A stretch of 64,000 bases of DNA from Arenimonas sp. (GTDB lineage Bacteria; Pseudomonadota; Alphaproteobacteria; Rhizobiales; Rhizobiaceae): the NCBI GenBank assembly GCA_019459145.1, contig JAIBEK010000033.1, positions 1-64,000 on the forward strand, read 5' to 3'. The notes under the pieces were generated by a model that was not told where the DNA came from, did no database searches, and saw only the letters and a list, made by a program, of their open reading frames with translations. Below are positions 32,255 through 40,939 of the stretch, piece after piece (the first letter of the stretch is position 1; each line of letters starts with the position of its first letter). Position numbers and translations under genes: made by a program.

Positions 32255-34090
32255 ATGAAACTTCGCAATATCGCCATCATTGCGCACGTCGACCATGGGA
32301 AAACGACCCTTGTGGACGAGCTCCTGAAACAGTCGGGTTCGTTCCGCGAGAACCAGCGCGTTGCAGAACGCGTCATGGACTCGAACGATCTCGAAAAGGA
32401 ACGCGGCATCACCATTCTTGCCAAGGCGACCTCGGTCGAATGGAAGAACACCCGCATCAACATCGTCGATACCCCCGGCCACGCCGACTTCGGCGGCGAA
32501 GTCGAACGCATCCTGTCGATGGTGGACGGCGCGATCGTGCTTGTCGATTCGTCGGAAGGTCCGATGCCGCAGACCAAGTTCGTCGTTTCCAAGGCGCTGA
32601 AGGTCGGTCTCCGCCCGATCGTCGCGATCAACAAGATCGACCGTCCGGACGGCCGCCACGAAGAAGTCATCAACGAAGTCTTCGACCTGTTTGCCAACCT
32701 CGACGCGACCGACGAACAGCTCGATTTCCCGATCCTTTACGGTTCGGGCCGCGACGGCTGGATGAACGTCAGCCCCGAAGGTCCGAAGGACCAGGGCCTG
32801 GCCCCGCTTCTCGACCTCGTTCTGCAACATGTTCCGGAGCCGAGCGTCGGCGACGAGGACGGCGCCTTCCGTATGATCGGCACGATCCTGGAAGCCAACC
32901 CCTTCCTCGGTCGCATCATCACCGGCCGCATCCATTCGGGTTCGATCAAGCCGAACCAGGCCGTCAAGGTCATTGGCCAGGACGGCAAGCTCATCGAGAA
33001 CGGCCGCATCTCCAAGATTCTCGCCTTCCGCGGCATCGAGCGCACCGCCATCGATGAAGCCCATGCAGGCGATATCGTCGCGATTGCCGGCCTGTCCAAG
33101 GGCACCGTCGCAGACACCTTCTGCGATCCGTCGGTGACCGAGCCGCTCACCGCCCAGCCGATCGACCCGCCGACGGTCACCATGTCCTTCCTCGTCAACG
33201 ACAGCCCGCTCGCCGGCACCGAGGGCGACAAGGTCACCAGCCGCGTCATCCGCGACCGTCTGTTCAAGGAAGCCGAAGGCAATGTCGCGCTGAAGATCGA
33301 AGAGGCCGAAGGCAAGGATTCGTTCTTCGTGTCCGGTCGCGGCGAATTGCAGCTCGCTGTCCTGATCGAAACCATGCGCCGCGAAGGCTTCGAGCTTGCC
33401 GTGTCGCGTCCGCGCGTCGTCATGCACAATGACGAGACGACCGGCCAGCTCATGGAGCCGATCGAAGAAGTCGTCATCGACGTCGACGAAGAGCATTCCG
33501 GCATTGTCGTGCAGAAGATGTCCGAGCGTAAGGCCGAAATGGCCGAGCTTCGGCCTTCCGGCGGCAATCGCGTTCGTCTGGTGTTCTTCGCGCCGACCCG
33601 CGGCCTCATCGGCTACCAGTCGGAACTTCTGACCGATACTCGTGGCACGGCGATCATGAACCGCCTGTTCCACGACTATCAGCCCTACAAGGGTCCGATC
33701 ACCGGCCGCACCAACGGCGTTCTGCTGTCCAACGGCGCCGGCGAGGCTGTCGCCTATGCCATGTTCAATCTCGAGGACCGCGGTCCGATGATGATCGAAC
33801 CGGGCGAGAAGGTCTATGCGGGCATGATCATCGGTATCCACACCCGCGACAACGACCTCGAAGTCAACGTGCTGAAGGGCAAGCAGCTCACCAACATCCG
33901 CGCCGCCGGCAAGGATGAAGCGGTCAAGCTGACCCCGCCGATCCGCATGACGCTCGACCGTGCGCTGTCCTGGATCCAGGACGACGAACTGATGGAAGTC
34001 ACGCCGAAGTCGATCCGTCTGCGCAAGATGTATCTCGATGCCAACGACCGCAAGCGGTTCGACAAGGCCCGCGCTGCCGCCCAGGCCTGA
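32255..34090 (+). CDS. typA: Ribosome-associated GTPase TypA/BipA
   Basis: Protein of 611 residues, normal for the family. G-domain motifs are AHVDHGKTT (G1, near residue 11), the switch I segment KERGITI near 48, DTPGHADF (G3, near 71), and NKIDRPD (G4, near 125). A translation-factor domain II (about 205-300), an EF-G-like domain (RGELQLAVLIETMRREGFE near 365) and a C-terminal TypA domain ending SIRLRKMYLD follow. TypA binds the ribosome and supports growth under cold, stress and during ribosome assembly. It stands alone between two terminators. Confidence 0.97.
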   Translation: MKLRNIAIIAHVDHGKTTLVDELLKQSGSFRENQRVAERVMDSNDLEKERGITILAKATSVEWKNTRINIVDTPGHADFGGEVERILSMVDGAIVLVDSSEGPMPQTKFVVSKALKVGLRPIVAINKIDRPDGRHEEVINEVFDLFANLDATDEQLDFPILYGSGRDGWMNVSPEGPKDQGLAPLLDLVLQHVPEPSVGDEDGAFRMIGTILEANPFLGRIITGRIHSGSIKPNQAVKVIGQDGKLIENGRISKILAFRGIERTAIDEAHAGDIVAIAGLSKGTVADTFCDPSVTEPLTAQPIDPPTVTMSFLVNDSPLAGTEGDKVTSRVIRDRLFKEAEGNVALKIEEAEGKDSFFVSGRGELQLAVLIETMRREGFELAVSRPRVVMHNDETTGQLMEPIEEVVIDVDEEHSGIVVQKMSERKAEMAELRPSGGNRVRLVFFAPTRGLIGYQSELLTDTRGTAIMNRLFHDYQPYKGPITGRTNGVLLSNGAGEAVAYAMFNLEDRGPMMIEPGEKVYAGMIIGIHTRDNDLEVNVLKGKQLTNIRAAGKDEAVKLTPPIRMTLDRALSWIQDDELMEVTPKSIRLRKMYLDANDRKRFDKARAAAQA

Positions 34091-34116
34091 TCTTCACGAT
34101 CGATTTCTACTTCAAA

Positions 34117-34141
34117 CCCCGGCCGGCGAGCCGGGGTTTTT
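34117..34141 (+). terminator. Rho-independent terminator of typA
   Basis: Stem CCCCGGC/GCCGGGG with a six-base loop and five T residues directly after it. Confidence 0.92.
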
Positions 34142-34287
34142 GTTTGTGTATTGGAGGCCGTCGGGCTTGCGACAGCCATTAAGAATGCGTTAAATTTCTC
34201 GCTATGGTCCAGATGAAAGCGCTGGAGGTGGTTTGACGGGAGAGACTTGCTCCGGTCGGCGTCCTTCAGCCGGACGAAAGTAGCGTT

Positions 34288-34794
34288 ATGAAGACGTTGT
34301 CGATCGATGTGCGCCCTGCCGAGCCGCAGGATGCCGCCTCCATTGCCGAGGCACACCGCGCTGCATGGCAATATGCCTATGCCGGGCTCATTCCGCATCG
34401 ACCGCTCACCAAGATGATCGAGCGGCGCGGCGAGACCTGGTGGCGCAAGGCGACGCGCGGGCCGGCGACGCTTCTGGTCGTCGACGTCGCCGGCACCATC
34501 GCCGGCTATACGACGCTCGGCCTCAACCGTGCCCGTGCCCTTCCCCAGGAAGGTGAGATCTACGAAATCTATATGCGCCCCGAATATCAGGGCATCGGCT
34601 TGGGCCATGTCTTGTTCGGCGAGGCCCGGCGTCTGCTGAAATCGCTCGGCTGCAACGGCACGGCCGTGTGGTGCCTGGAAGACAGCCAGCACGCAGTCGA
34701 TTTCTTCCGTTCCAACGGCGGCATCGACGCGGTCGAGGGCATGGAAGATTTCGACGACGTCCAGTTGAAGAAGCTCGGCTTCATCTGGAATTGA
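34288..34794 (+). CDS. GNAT-family N-acetyltransferase
   Basis: Protein of 168 residues. The acetyl-CoA fold is visible in order: VRPAEPQDAASIAEAHRAAW (strand 1-helix 1), TLLVVDVAGTIAGYTTLGLN (strands 2-3), EGEIYEIYMRPEYQGIGLGH with the pyrophosphate loop Q-GIG-G near residue 108, and NGTAVWCLEDSQHAVDFFRS (strand 5-helix 4). The N-terminal ..AWQYAYAGLIP is common in the RimI-like clade. The acceptor substrate is unknown. It is a single gene, convergent with the following secreted protein gene with four bases between the stops. Confidence 0.9.
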   Translation: MKTLSIDVRPAEPQDAASIAEAHRAAWQYAYAGLIPHRPLTKMIERRGETWWRKATRGPATLLVVDVAGTIAGYTTLGLNRARALPQEGEIYEIYMRPEYQGIGLGHVLFGEARRLLKSLGCNGTAVWCLEDSQHAVDFFRSNGGIDAVEGMEDFDDVQLKKLGFIWN

Positions 34795-34798
34795 CGGC

Positions 34799-35422
34799 TT
34801 ATTCCACGGCGAGCCCCTCGGGCCAGACATGGGTCGGCTCGCTGGTCTTCTCCCCGCGCTTCCCTTCCCACATGGCCTCCTGAAGTCCGCAGGCGAAATC
34901 GTGGGCCTCGCCGTCGGCAATCTTACGGGCGAGTTCGTTGGCGTTAGGATTGGACAGTGCATCGACATAGCCGACTACGCAGCTCAGGCCGTCGTCCGGC
35001 TGGGCGACGCGCGAAATCACCAGGACCTGTCCTTCCGCAGCCTTGGTCGGCATGCCGGTGTCGCCGACATTTTCAATGAACCAGCGAAGGATCGCGGCAA
35101 ACGGCTTTCCAGAGGCGTCGAGACGCCACTCGACCTTGGTGTTGATGTGGTTGAAGGCCGCGAAGGACTCGAAGGCGCCTTCGATCAGCTCGGCGCGCAC
35201 CGGACCGTAGAGCACGCTCTGGCGCAGGTCGCCTTCGGCGAAATGGACAGGGTAATCCTTGTAGCCCTTGCATTTCATCGAGGCGCCCATCTCGTCGGCG
35301 GCGATGGTCTGGCAACGATCGAGGTCGAGGTCCGTGTAGACGCTCTCGTTCGCCGCGGCCGGTTGGGCGAGGGCGGTGGATCCCAGGAACAGGACGGTAG
35401 GCAGGTAGCGTTTTGCGAGCAT
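34799..35422 (-). CDS. Conserved secreted protein of unknown function
   Basis: Protein of 207 residues, started at MLAKRYLPTVLFLGSTALAQ, a signal peptide with cleavage near AAANE (residue about 24). A GGGGGAUUG-type purine stretch precedes the ATG; the longer frame upstream has no signal sequence. The mature part contains Cys in DLDRCQTIAADEMG, MKCKGYKDYPV, GLSCVVGYVDA and HDFACGLQEAMWEG, so two disulphides are possible, and the two strands VLYGPVRAELIEGAFESFAA and KVEWRLDASGKPFAAILRW. No family was recognised; similar short periplasmic proteins are common in rhizobia. It is divergent from ppa. Confidence 0.75.
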   Translation of the reverse strand: MLAKRYLPTVLFLGSTALAQPAAANESVYTDLDLDRCQTIAADEMGASMKCKGYKDYPVHFAEGDLRQSVLYGPVRAELIEGAFESFAAFNHINTKVEWRLDASGKPFAAILRWFIENVGDTGMPTKAAEGQVLVISRVAQPDDGLSCVVGYVDALSNPNANELARKIADGEAHDFACGLQEAMWEGKRGEKTSEPTHVWPEGLAVE

Positions 35423-35616
35423 CGACAATCCCCCTTGGCTGCGCTCGCCCCGATATAGCAGAATGCGCGAAGGATGGCGCGGGGGCGCGCTAGAAAGCCT
35501 GCAAATGTGGTCGCTGCGGATTGCCCGCATTTGGGACCTTCGCCCAAAGCCGTGTTGCATTGCATCCGAATTCCCATTAGGAAACGCGGGATTTCAACAC
35601 TCCCATGGGGCTGAAA

Positions 35617-36150
35617 ATGCGTATTGATGCAATCAAGATCGGCAAGAATCCGCCGGATGACGTTAACGTCATTGTTGAAGTGCCGGTCGGCGGCCACCCG
35701 ATCAAGTACGAGATGGACAAGGAAGCCGGCGCGCTGATCGTCGACCGCTTCCTCTACACCCCGATGACCTATCCGGGTAACTACGGTTTCGTGCCCCACA
35801 CGCTTTCGGAAGATGGCGACCCGATCGACGTCCTGATCTGCAACACGCGCCCGCTCGTTCCCGGCTGCGTCATCAATGTCCGCCCGATCGGCGTGATGAT
35901 CATGGAAGACGACGGCGGCAAGGATGAGAAGATCATCGCCGTTCCCTCGCACAAGCTGACCCAGCGCTACGACAAGATCGAAAACTACACCGACATGCCG
36001 GAGATCACGCTCAAGCAGATCGAGCACTTCTTCGAGCACTACAAGGATCTGGAACCCGGCAAGTGGGTGAAGATCGCCGGTTGGCAGGATGTCAGCGTCG
36101 CCAAGAAGCTGATCGTCGAGGCTATCGACCGCTACAAGGCCCAGAAATAA
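35617..36150 (+). CDS. ppa: Inorganic pyrophosphatase (family I)
   Basis: Protein of 177 residues from the ATG giving [13 protein letters not shown]. Active-site elements are [19 protein letters not shown] (near residue 20), [20 protein letters not shown] and the metal-binding [10 protein letters not shown] (near 67), with [12 protein letters not shown] further on. The length agrees with hexameric bacterial enzymes. It hydrolyses pyrophosphate to phosphate, pulling biosynthetic reactions forward. It is a single gene; the DUF167 gene ends two bases after it on the other strand. Confidence 0.96.
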   Translation: MRIDAIKIGKNPPDDVNVIVEVPVGGHPIKYEMDKEAGALIVDRFLYTPMTYPGNYGFVPHTLSEDGDPIDVLICNTRPLVPGCVINVRPIGVMIMEDDGGKDEKIIAVPSHKLTQRYDKIENYTDMPEITLKQIEHFFEHYKDLEPGKWVKIAGWQDVSVAKKLIVEAIDRYKAQK

Positions 36151-36152
36151 GG

Positions 36153-36467
36153 TCAGTCGGCGACAAGGCCGTCTATCCGTTGTGCCAAATCCTCCGGGTC
36201 GCCCTCGATCCGGAGGATTTTTTGTCTGGCCGTGTCGCCGGAGACGACGGACACGGAAGATTTCGGGACGGCAAGCGCCTTGGCAATGAGTGCTATGAGG
36301 GCCTTGTTGGCCTTGCCCTTTTCCGGAACACAGGAAACGCGCGCCTTCAGATGCGCCTCGCCCTCGGCATTCAGTTCCACGCCGTCGATCGCGTCACGAC
36401 CGCCGTTCGGGGTCAGGCGAACGGCCAGCCGGAGGTGGTCGGCAAAGACCTTGTAGGGCCGGATCAC
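36153..36467 (-). CDS. DUF167 (YggU-like) protein
   Basis: Protein of 104 residues. The GTG start overlaps the stop of the YggT gene (GTGA). The family core is [19 protein letters not shown] near residue 12, [20 protein letters not shown] near 41 and [20 protein letters not shown] near 67. The structure is known for the Escherichia coli relative, but no function is. The yggT-yggU pair is common in proteobacteria, and its overlap here suggests joint translation. Confidence 0.88.
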   Translation of the reverse strand: MIRPYKVFADHLRLAVRLTPNGGRDAIDGVELNAEGEAHLKARVSCVPEKGKANKALIALIAKALAVPKSSVSVVSGDTARQKILRIEGDPEDLAQRIDGLVAD

Positions 36468-36754
36468 AAGAACAGGGGAACGATGCTGTTCCACATCAGC
36501 GAGCGGATGAAGAAGATGATCAACAGCACGACGATCGGCGAGATGTCGATGCCGCCAAGATCGGGCAGGATGCGGCGGATCGGGCGCAGCACCGGTTCGG
36601 TCACGTTGTAGAAGAACGTGCCGAGCGAGTTGACGAAGCGGTTGCTCGAATTGATCACGTTGAACGCATAGAGCCAGGAGAAGATGGCGCTGCCGATGAG
36701 CACCCAGGTAAAAATGTTCAAGGCCAGATCGATCGTCTGAAACAGCGCGAGCAT
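36464..36754 (-). CDS. YggT-family membrane protein
   Basis: Protein of 96 residues starting [20 protein letters not shown]. Two hydrophobic segments (about 4-27 and 68-90, [19 protein letters not shown]) flank a conserved loop with [20 protein letters not shown] and [20 protein letters not shown], the YggT signature. Relatives have been linked to osmotic tolerance and, in organelles, to cytochrome assembly or cell-division placement. Upstream in-frame codons are unlikely to be coding. Confidence 0.92.
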   Translation of the reverse strand: MLALFQTIDLALNIFTWVLIGSAIFSWLYAFNVINSSNRFVNSLGTFFYNVTEPVLRPIRRILPDLGGIDISPIVVLLIIFFIRSLMWNSIVPLFL

Positions 36755-36850
36755 GCAAGTCTCCATTTCTCGGTTGACAGACATGTAGACATTGGCGACT
36801 AAACGGACAAGTCCTGCGGGCCGACCTATGGGGATTCATGTTTAACGGGC

Positions 36851-38143
36851 GTGTCGGTTCCGGTCATTGTCCGAACGTCCGAACCGAAAGTTCCTCAGAT
36901 GGCAGTAATCTCGTCCGGTGATCGTTTCGCCGCTTTCCGGCATGTCGCTTATCTGCGCTTCTTCTTCGCTCGCTTCCTTGGCGCCTTTGCCACGCAGATC
37001 CTGTCGGTCTCGGTTGGTTGGCAGATGTATGACGAGACGGGCAGCATGCTCTATCTCGGATTGATCGGCCTGGTTCAGTTCCTGCCGTCGCTGCTGCTGA
37101 TCCTGGTCACCGGCTCGGTCGCGGATCGCTACAATCGCCGGGCGATCGTGGCGATCTGCATGATCATCAGCGCTCTGTGCGGGGGCGCGATGCTGCTTCT
37201 GACCATGTTCGACGCCTTCGATCCGCTGATCGTCTTTGCCATTCTCGTGGTGTTCGGCGTCGAACGCGCCTTCAACGCCCCGGCCGTGCAATCGTTAGCG
37301 CCCAATCTCGTGCCGCCCGCGGATCTGGGCAATGCGGTCGCGTGGAACTCCTCTTCCTGGCAGACCGCGTCGATCGTCGGTCCGGTGGCGGGTGGCCTTC
37401 TCTACGGCGTCAGCGCGATCCTTGCCTATTCGGTCTCCTTCGCCTTCTTCGTCGCCGCGGCCATCCTCGTCTTCATGGTGGCGAAGCCCGACCAGCGCAG
37501 CGCCTCCAAGGCGGTTTCCTGGAACACGATCCTGGCCGGCTTCCGTTTCATCTTCGGCGAAAAGGTCGTGCTCGGCGCCATCTCGCTCGATCTGTTCGCC
37601 GTCCTGCTCGGTGGTGCGGTGGCGCTGATGCCGGTCTTTGCGCGGGACATCCTGACGCTTGGACCGCTCGGGCTCGGCCTTCTGCGGGCGGCACCCGGAA
37701 TCGGTGCGATCATCGTCGCGGTGGCGCTCGCCAGCTTTCCCATCCGCCACAATGCCGGCCTGTTCATGTTCATCGGCGTCGCGTTGTTCGGCGCTGGCAC
37801 GATCATCTTCGGACTATCGGAAACGGCCTGGATTTCGATCGCCGCGCTGATGCTGATGGGCGCGGCCGACATGGCCTCGGTCTATGTCCGCGAGACGTTG
37901 ATCGCGCTTTGGACGCCGGACGAGGTGCGTGGCCGGGTCAATGCCGTCAACATGGTCTTCGTCGGCGCGTCGAACGAGCTTGGCGAATTTCGCGCCGGCA
38001 CGATGGCGCATGTGGTCGGGCCCGTTCCGGCGGTGGTGATCGGCGGGGCGGGAACGCTTGCCGTCGCTGTGCTCTGGGCGCTCGGCTTCCCGCAGTTGAG
38101 GAAGATCGACAGCTTGGACGCCCCCAATACTCAGGCGAAGTGA
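36851..38143 (+). CDS. MFS transporter (EntS-like, MFS_3)
   Basis: Protein of 430 residues with twelve hydrophobic segments. The start is GTG, with an ATG 16 codons later that gives MAVISSGDRFAAFRHVAYLR and may be the real one. Family marks are RFLGAFATQILSVSVGWQMY near residue 42, VTGSVADRYNRRAIV (motif A, near 85), RAFNAPAVQSLAPNLVPPAD near 138 and VRETLIALWTPDEVRGRVNA near 355. The MFS_3 group includes the enterobactin exporter EntS and other efflux pumps; the substrate is unknown. Its last 13 bases overlap the 3' end of the opposite amidotransferase gene. Confidence 0.88.
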   Translation: MSVPVIVRTSEPKVPQMAVISSGDRFAAFRHVAYLRFFFARFLGAFATQILSVSVGWQMYDETGSMLYLGLIGLVQFLPSLLLILVTGSVADRYNRRAIVAICMIISALCGGAMLLLTMFDAFDPLIVFAILVVFGVERAFNAPAVQSLAPNLVPPADLGNAVAWNSSSWQTASIVGPVAGGLLYGVSAILAYSVSFAFFVAAAILVFMVAKPDQRSASKAVSWNTILAGFRFIFGEKVVLGAISLDLFAVLLGGAVALMPVFARDILTLGPLGLGLLRAAPGIGAIIVAVALASFPIRHNAGLFMFIGVALFGAGTIIFGLSETAWISIAALMLMGAADMASVYVRETLIALWTPDEVRGRVNAVNMVFVGASNELGEFRAGTMAHVVGPVPAVVIGGAGTLAVAVLWALGFPQLRKIDSLDAPNTQAK

Positions 38144-38865
38144 TTGGCCTTCACGAAGGCCAGGTCGAGGAATTCCGAAAGCCAGGCCTTGAGCGGCGCA
38201 TCGAAGATCATCCGGCCTTCGAGATGGTCGCGGCCCTGCTGCGCGTTCGGCATGATGAAGCGGTGGGCGCCGTGGACGACCCAGCGCTGCATCATGGCAC
38301 GGGTGAGTTCGGCATGGAACTGCAGGCCCCAGGCATTGTCGCCATAGCGGATCGCCTGGTTGCGGTAGACGTCGCCCTCGGCCAGCAACTGGCAGCCCTG
38401 GGGCAGGTCGAAGCCCTCGCGGTGGAAATGATAGACCATTTTCGGCCAGCAGCGCATCAGCAGGCGGCCATGCTCGGTCGGGTGGATCGGATACCAGCCG
38501 ATCTCGACGCGGCCCTCCGGCTCAGGCTCGACCTTGCCGCCGAGATGGCGCACCAGCATCTGGGCGCCGAGGCAGATGCCGAGATAGGGCTTGTTCTCCT
38601 TGAGCGGTACGGCGAGCCAGTCCGTCTCGGTCCTGACGAAGGGATCCGGGTCGTTGGCGCTCATCGGTCCGCCGAACACTACCACGCCGGAATGGGCCTC
38701 CAGCGTCGCCGGTAGCCGGTCACCGAGGACGGGCCGGCGGATATCGAGCGGGAAACCCTTTTCCATCAGCATCTGGCCGACCCGGCCGGGGCTCGACCTT
38801 TCCTGGTGGAGAACGATCAGGATCGGCTGCCGGTCCCGCCGTCGGTGGGGATCATCCAGCATCAT
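38131..38865 (-). CDS. Class I glutamine amidotransferase-like protein
   Basis: Protein of about 244 residues. The catalytic nucleophile is Cys in YLGICLGAQMLVRHLGG near residue 100, with the His of the triad in LQFHAELTRAMM near 185. Before it are VVVFGGPMSANDPDPFVRTE, typical of GMP-synthase-like proteins of the YfeJ/GuaA-GATase group. The synthetase partner domain is absent, so the substrate (perhaps gamma-glutamyl compounds) is not known. Its start overlaps the TerB-like gene's stop, and it closes the leftward operon from hemC. It could start three bases later at the second of two adjacent ATGs. Confidence 0.85.
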   Translation of the reverse strand: MMLDDPHRRRDRQPILIVLHQERSSPGRVGQMLMEKGFPLDIRRPVLGDRLPATLEAHSGVVVFGGPMSANDPDPFVRTETDWLAVPLKENKPYLGICLGAQMLVRHLGGKVEPEPEGRVEIGWYPIHPTEHGRLLMRCWPKMVYHFHREGFDLPQGCQLLAEGDVYRNQAIRYGDNAWGLQFHAELTRAMMQRWVVHGAHRFIMPNAQQGRDHLEGRMIFDAPLKAWLSEFLDLAFVKANHFA

Positions 38866-39334
38866 CGTCACCCTCGAGACCCGCCCGCGCCTCGGCCTCC
38901 TGCCGTTCGTGCACCCGGTCGCGCCCCGACACGCCGAGCAAATCGGCGATCCGCCAGATGGCGTGATCCTCCATCTCGCTACGGGCGCCGTCGGCATAGA
39001 CAATGTCCCAAAGGATGCCCACGAGTTGCGTGCGCTGGGTTTCGTCCAGCGTGCGCTTGAGGTCGGAGGTGAAACGGTAATAGTCGACCGCCTCGCTCTC
39101 GGCCGCGCTGCTCTGGGCCAGCAGTGCGTCGAGCGCAGCCTCGTCCAGCGCATACTGTTCGCGCAGCAGCGAGCGCAGCTTGACCCTCTCGGCCTGATGC
39201 ACAATCCCGTCGGCTTCCATGACCTGCAGGCAGAGAGCCGCCACCGCAATGCGCGGATCGTCCGGTGCGAAGGCCGGCTGCTGCGGCGCGGACTGGGTCA
39301 GGCTTTGGAAAAAGGACTGCAATCGATCGAGCAT
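38852..39334 (-). CDS. TerB-like (DjlA N-terminal type) protein
   Basis: Protein of 160 residues of the TerB-like fold. N-terminal helices (about 1-25) are followed by the core DPRIAVAALCLQVMEADGIV and KLRSLLREQYALDE, then a second half QRTQLVGILWDIVYADGARS and EMEDHAIWRIADLLGVS. The two MEADG and YADG turns are the acidic metal-binding-like sites shared with TerB and DjlA. These proteins are linked to stress or tellurite phenotypes in some species; no role is assigned here. It lies nine bases after the HemY-like gene and overlaps the amidotransferase gene. Confidence 0.85.
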   Translation of the reverse strand: MLDRLQSFFQSLTQSAPQQPAFAPDDPRIAVAALCLQVMEADGIVHQAERVKLRSLLREQYALDEAALDALLAQSSAAESEAVDYYRFTSDLKRTLDETQRTQLVGILWDIVYADGARSEMEDHAIWRIADLLGVSGRDRVHERQEAEARAGLEGDDDAG

Positions 39335-39343
39335 ACGGCTTCC

Positions 39344-40927
39344 TCAGAAGAGCTTCAGTCGGTTCTTTTGATCGGTTGACGCCTGTGCCCCATCACGAAC
39401 GCCCGGATCGTCGGGTGGGCGGCCGAAGAAAGGTTCCGGGCTCGGTTCCGGCCTGGGCTTCTGTGCGGCCTTCTCCGTCACTGCAGCGACCGCCGGCGCC
39501 GTTGCCTGTTCGGCGCGCGGCATGGCGGCGGCGACTGGAGCCGAGGGAGAGGGCCGCGGCTCCGTCGTGGTGACCGGCGGAAGCGTCTCGAGCGCGATGG
39601 CAGCGTGTCCGGGTGTGCCTTCCTCGACCGGTCCCTCCAACTGATCGAAGGGGACCTTCCATTCGAAGGCATCGAGCCGGCCGGTGATGGGTGACAGCGG
39701 CATCCACTTGTCGGAGACGTAGCCGTCGGCGATCCAGGCCGGATCGCGGCCAGCCTTCAGTGCCTGCGCCATCCAGTGCCGAATGCGGCCCTGGTCGCCC
39801 GTTTCGGCTTCCTCGATGTCGGCGAGCAGGAGATAGACGCGCTCGGACGACGTCATCCGTGCTGCGGCTTCCGCCTTGTCGCGGGCCTTGGTGAAGTCCT
39901 GGGCCTCAAGGGCAGCTTCGGCGACGATCAGCAGCGATTCGACATTGTTGGATCTCAGCGATTGCAGGCGTTCCGCACGCTTCAGGCGGTCGACCGCGCT
40001 GTCGCCGCTTCGGGCGCGCAAATAGGCCTTGGCGATTTCCGGATGCGGATGGAGCTTCCACACCTGTTCCAGCACGCTGGAGGCCTTGCGCAGATTGTCC
40101 TCGCGCAGATAGGCCTTGGCGGCGACGATCGCGGCGGGAACGAGATCCTTGGCCAGCTTGAGGGCATGGAGCGCGTCGTCACGGGCGGCCACGGGCTCGC
40201 TCTCCAGCCGGTCCTCGGCCTTGGCCGTCAGAAGCACGGCCTTCAAACGGTCGGCCTCGGCACGGTTGAGCACATGGGCGACGCGCTGCTGGTCGAGCAG
40301 GCGGATGGAATCGTCCCAATTGCCGACACGGCAGCGATATTCCAATGTCGCCTTGGCGGCCCAGGGCAGATAGGGCGCGCTCTCCGCCGCCGTTTCGGCA
40401 TATTGCCGGGCGGCCTCGTGCGCGCCGAGCCGGTTGGCTTCGACATAGAGGCCACGTAAGCCCAGTTCGCGCGTTTCCGGATCCTCGGCCATCTGCTGGA
40501 AGAGGCGGCGTGCCTCGTCATGGCGACCTTCGATCATGGCGGTCTGGGCCTCCAGAACGAGGATCAGCGGCTCCTGGTCGGCGCGCAGCAGGCTGCGAGC
40601 GCGGGTGCTCATCTTGTGGGCGAGGGCCGCATTGCCGGCGCCGGCGGCGATCAGGCCGGTCGATAGCGCCTGATATCCGCGGTCGCGGGTACGGGCGCGG
40701 AAATAGCGGCGAACGGAATGGGGCGAGGTCCATAGCGTGCGGACGAACCACCAAAGGATCATGATGGTGGCGACGATCGCCAACATGACCGAAGCCGCGA
40801 CCATCAGGCTCATTTCGATCAACTGGCCCTGCCAGACGATCGACAGCGAGCCGGGCCGATCGGCAAGCCAGGCAAAGCCGAAGCCGAGCGACAGGATGGC
40901 GAGGATGAAGAACAGGATTCTCAGCAT
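39344..40927 (-). CDS. HemY-like TPR membrane protein
   Basis: Protein of 527 residues. Two N-terminal membrane segments (about 1-22 and 40-64, VAASVMLAIVATIMILWWFV) form the HemY_N domain, followed by RAGTRDR-like basic sequence (RRYFRARTRDRGYQALSTGL). About 80-420 consists of helical tetratricopeptide-like repeats (e.g. RLFQQMAEDPETRELGLRGL). The C-terminal 100 residues are Pro/Ala-rich and probably disordered. HemY-type proteins stand in heme gene clusters of proteobacteria, but this one is not protoporphyrinogen oxidase and its biochemical role is uncertain. In alphaproteobacteria it lies next to the Mic60-like gene, as here, where it may help that protein shape membranes. Confidence 0.88.
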   Translation of the reverse strand: MLRILFFILAILSLGFGFAWLADRPGSLSIVWQGQLIEMSLMVAASVMLAIVATIMILWWFVRTLWTSPHSVRRYFRARTRDRGYQALSTGLIAAGAGNAALAHKMSTRARSLLRADQEPLILVLEAQTAMIEGRHDEARRLFQQMAEDPETRELGLRGLYVEANRLGAHEAARQYAETAAESAPYLPWAAKATLEYRCRVGNWDDSIRLLDQQRVAHVLNRAEADRLKAVLLTAKAEDRLESEPVAARDDALHALKLAKDLVPAAIVAAKAYLREDNLRKASSVLEQVWKLHPHPEIAKAYLRARSGDSAVDRLKRAERLQSLRSNNVESLLIVAEAALEAQDFTKARDKAEAAARMTSSERVYLLLADIEEAETGDQGRIRHWMAQALKAGRDPAWIADGYVSDKWMPLSPITGRLDAFEWKVPFDQLEGPVEEGTPGHAAIALETLPPVTTTEPRPSPSAPVAAAMPRAEQATAPAVAAVTEKAAQKPRPEPSPEPFFGRPPDDPGVRDGAQASTDQKNRLKLF

Positions 40928-40939
40928 GGATTTGCTACC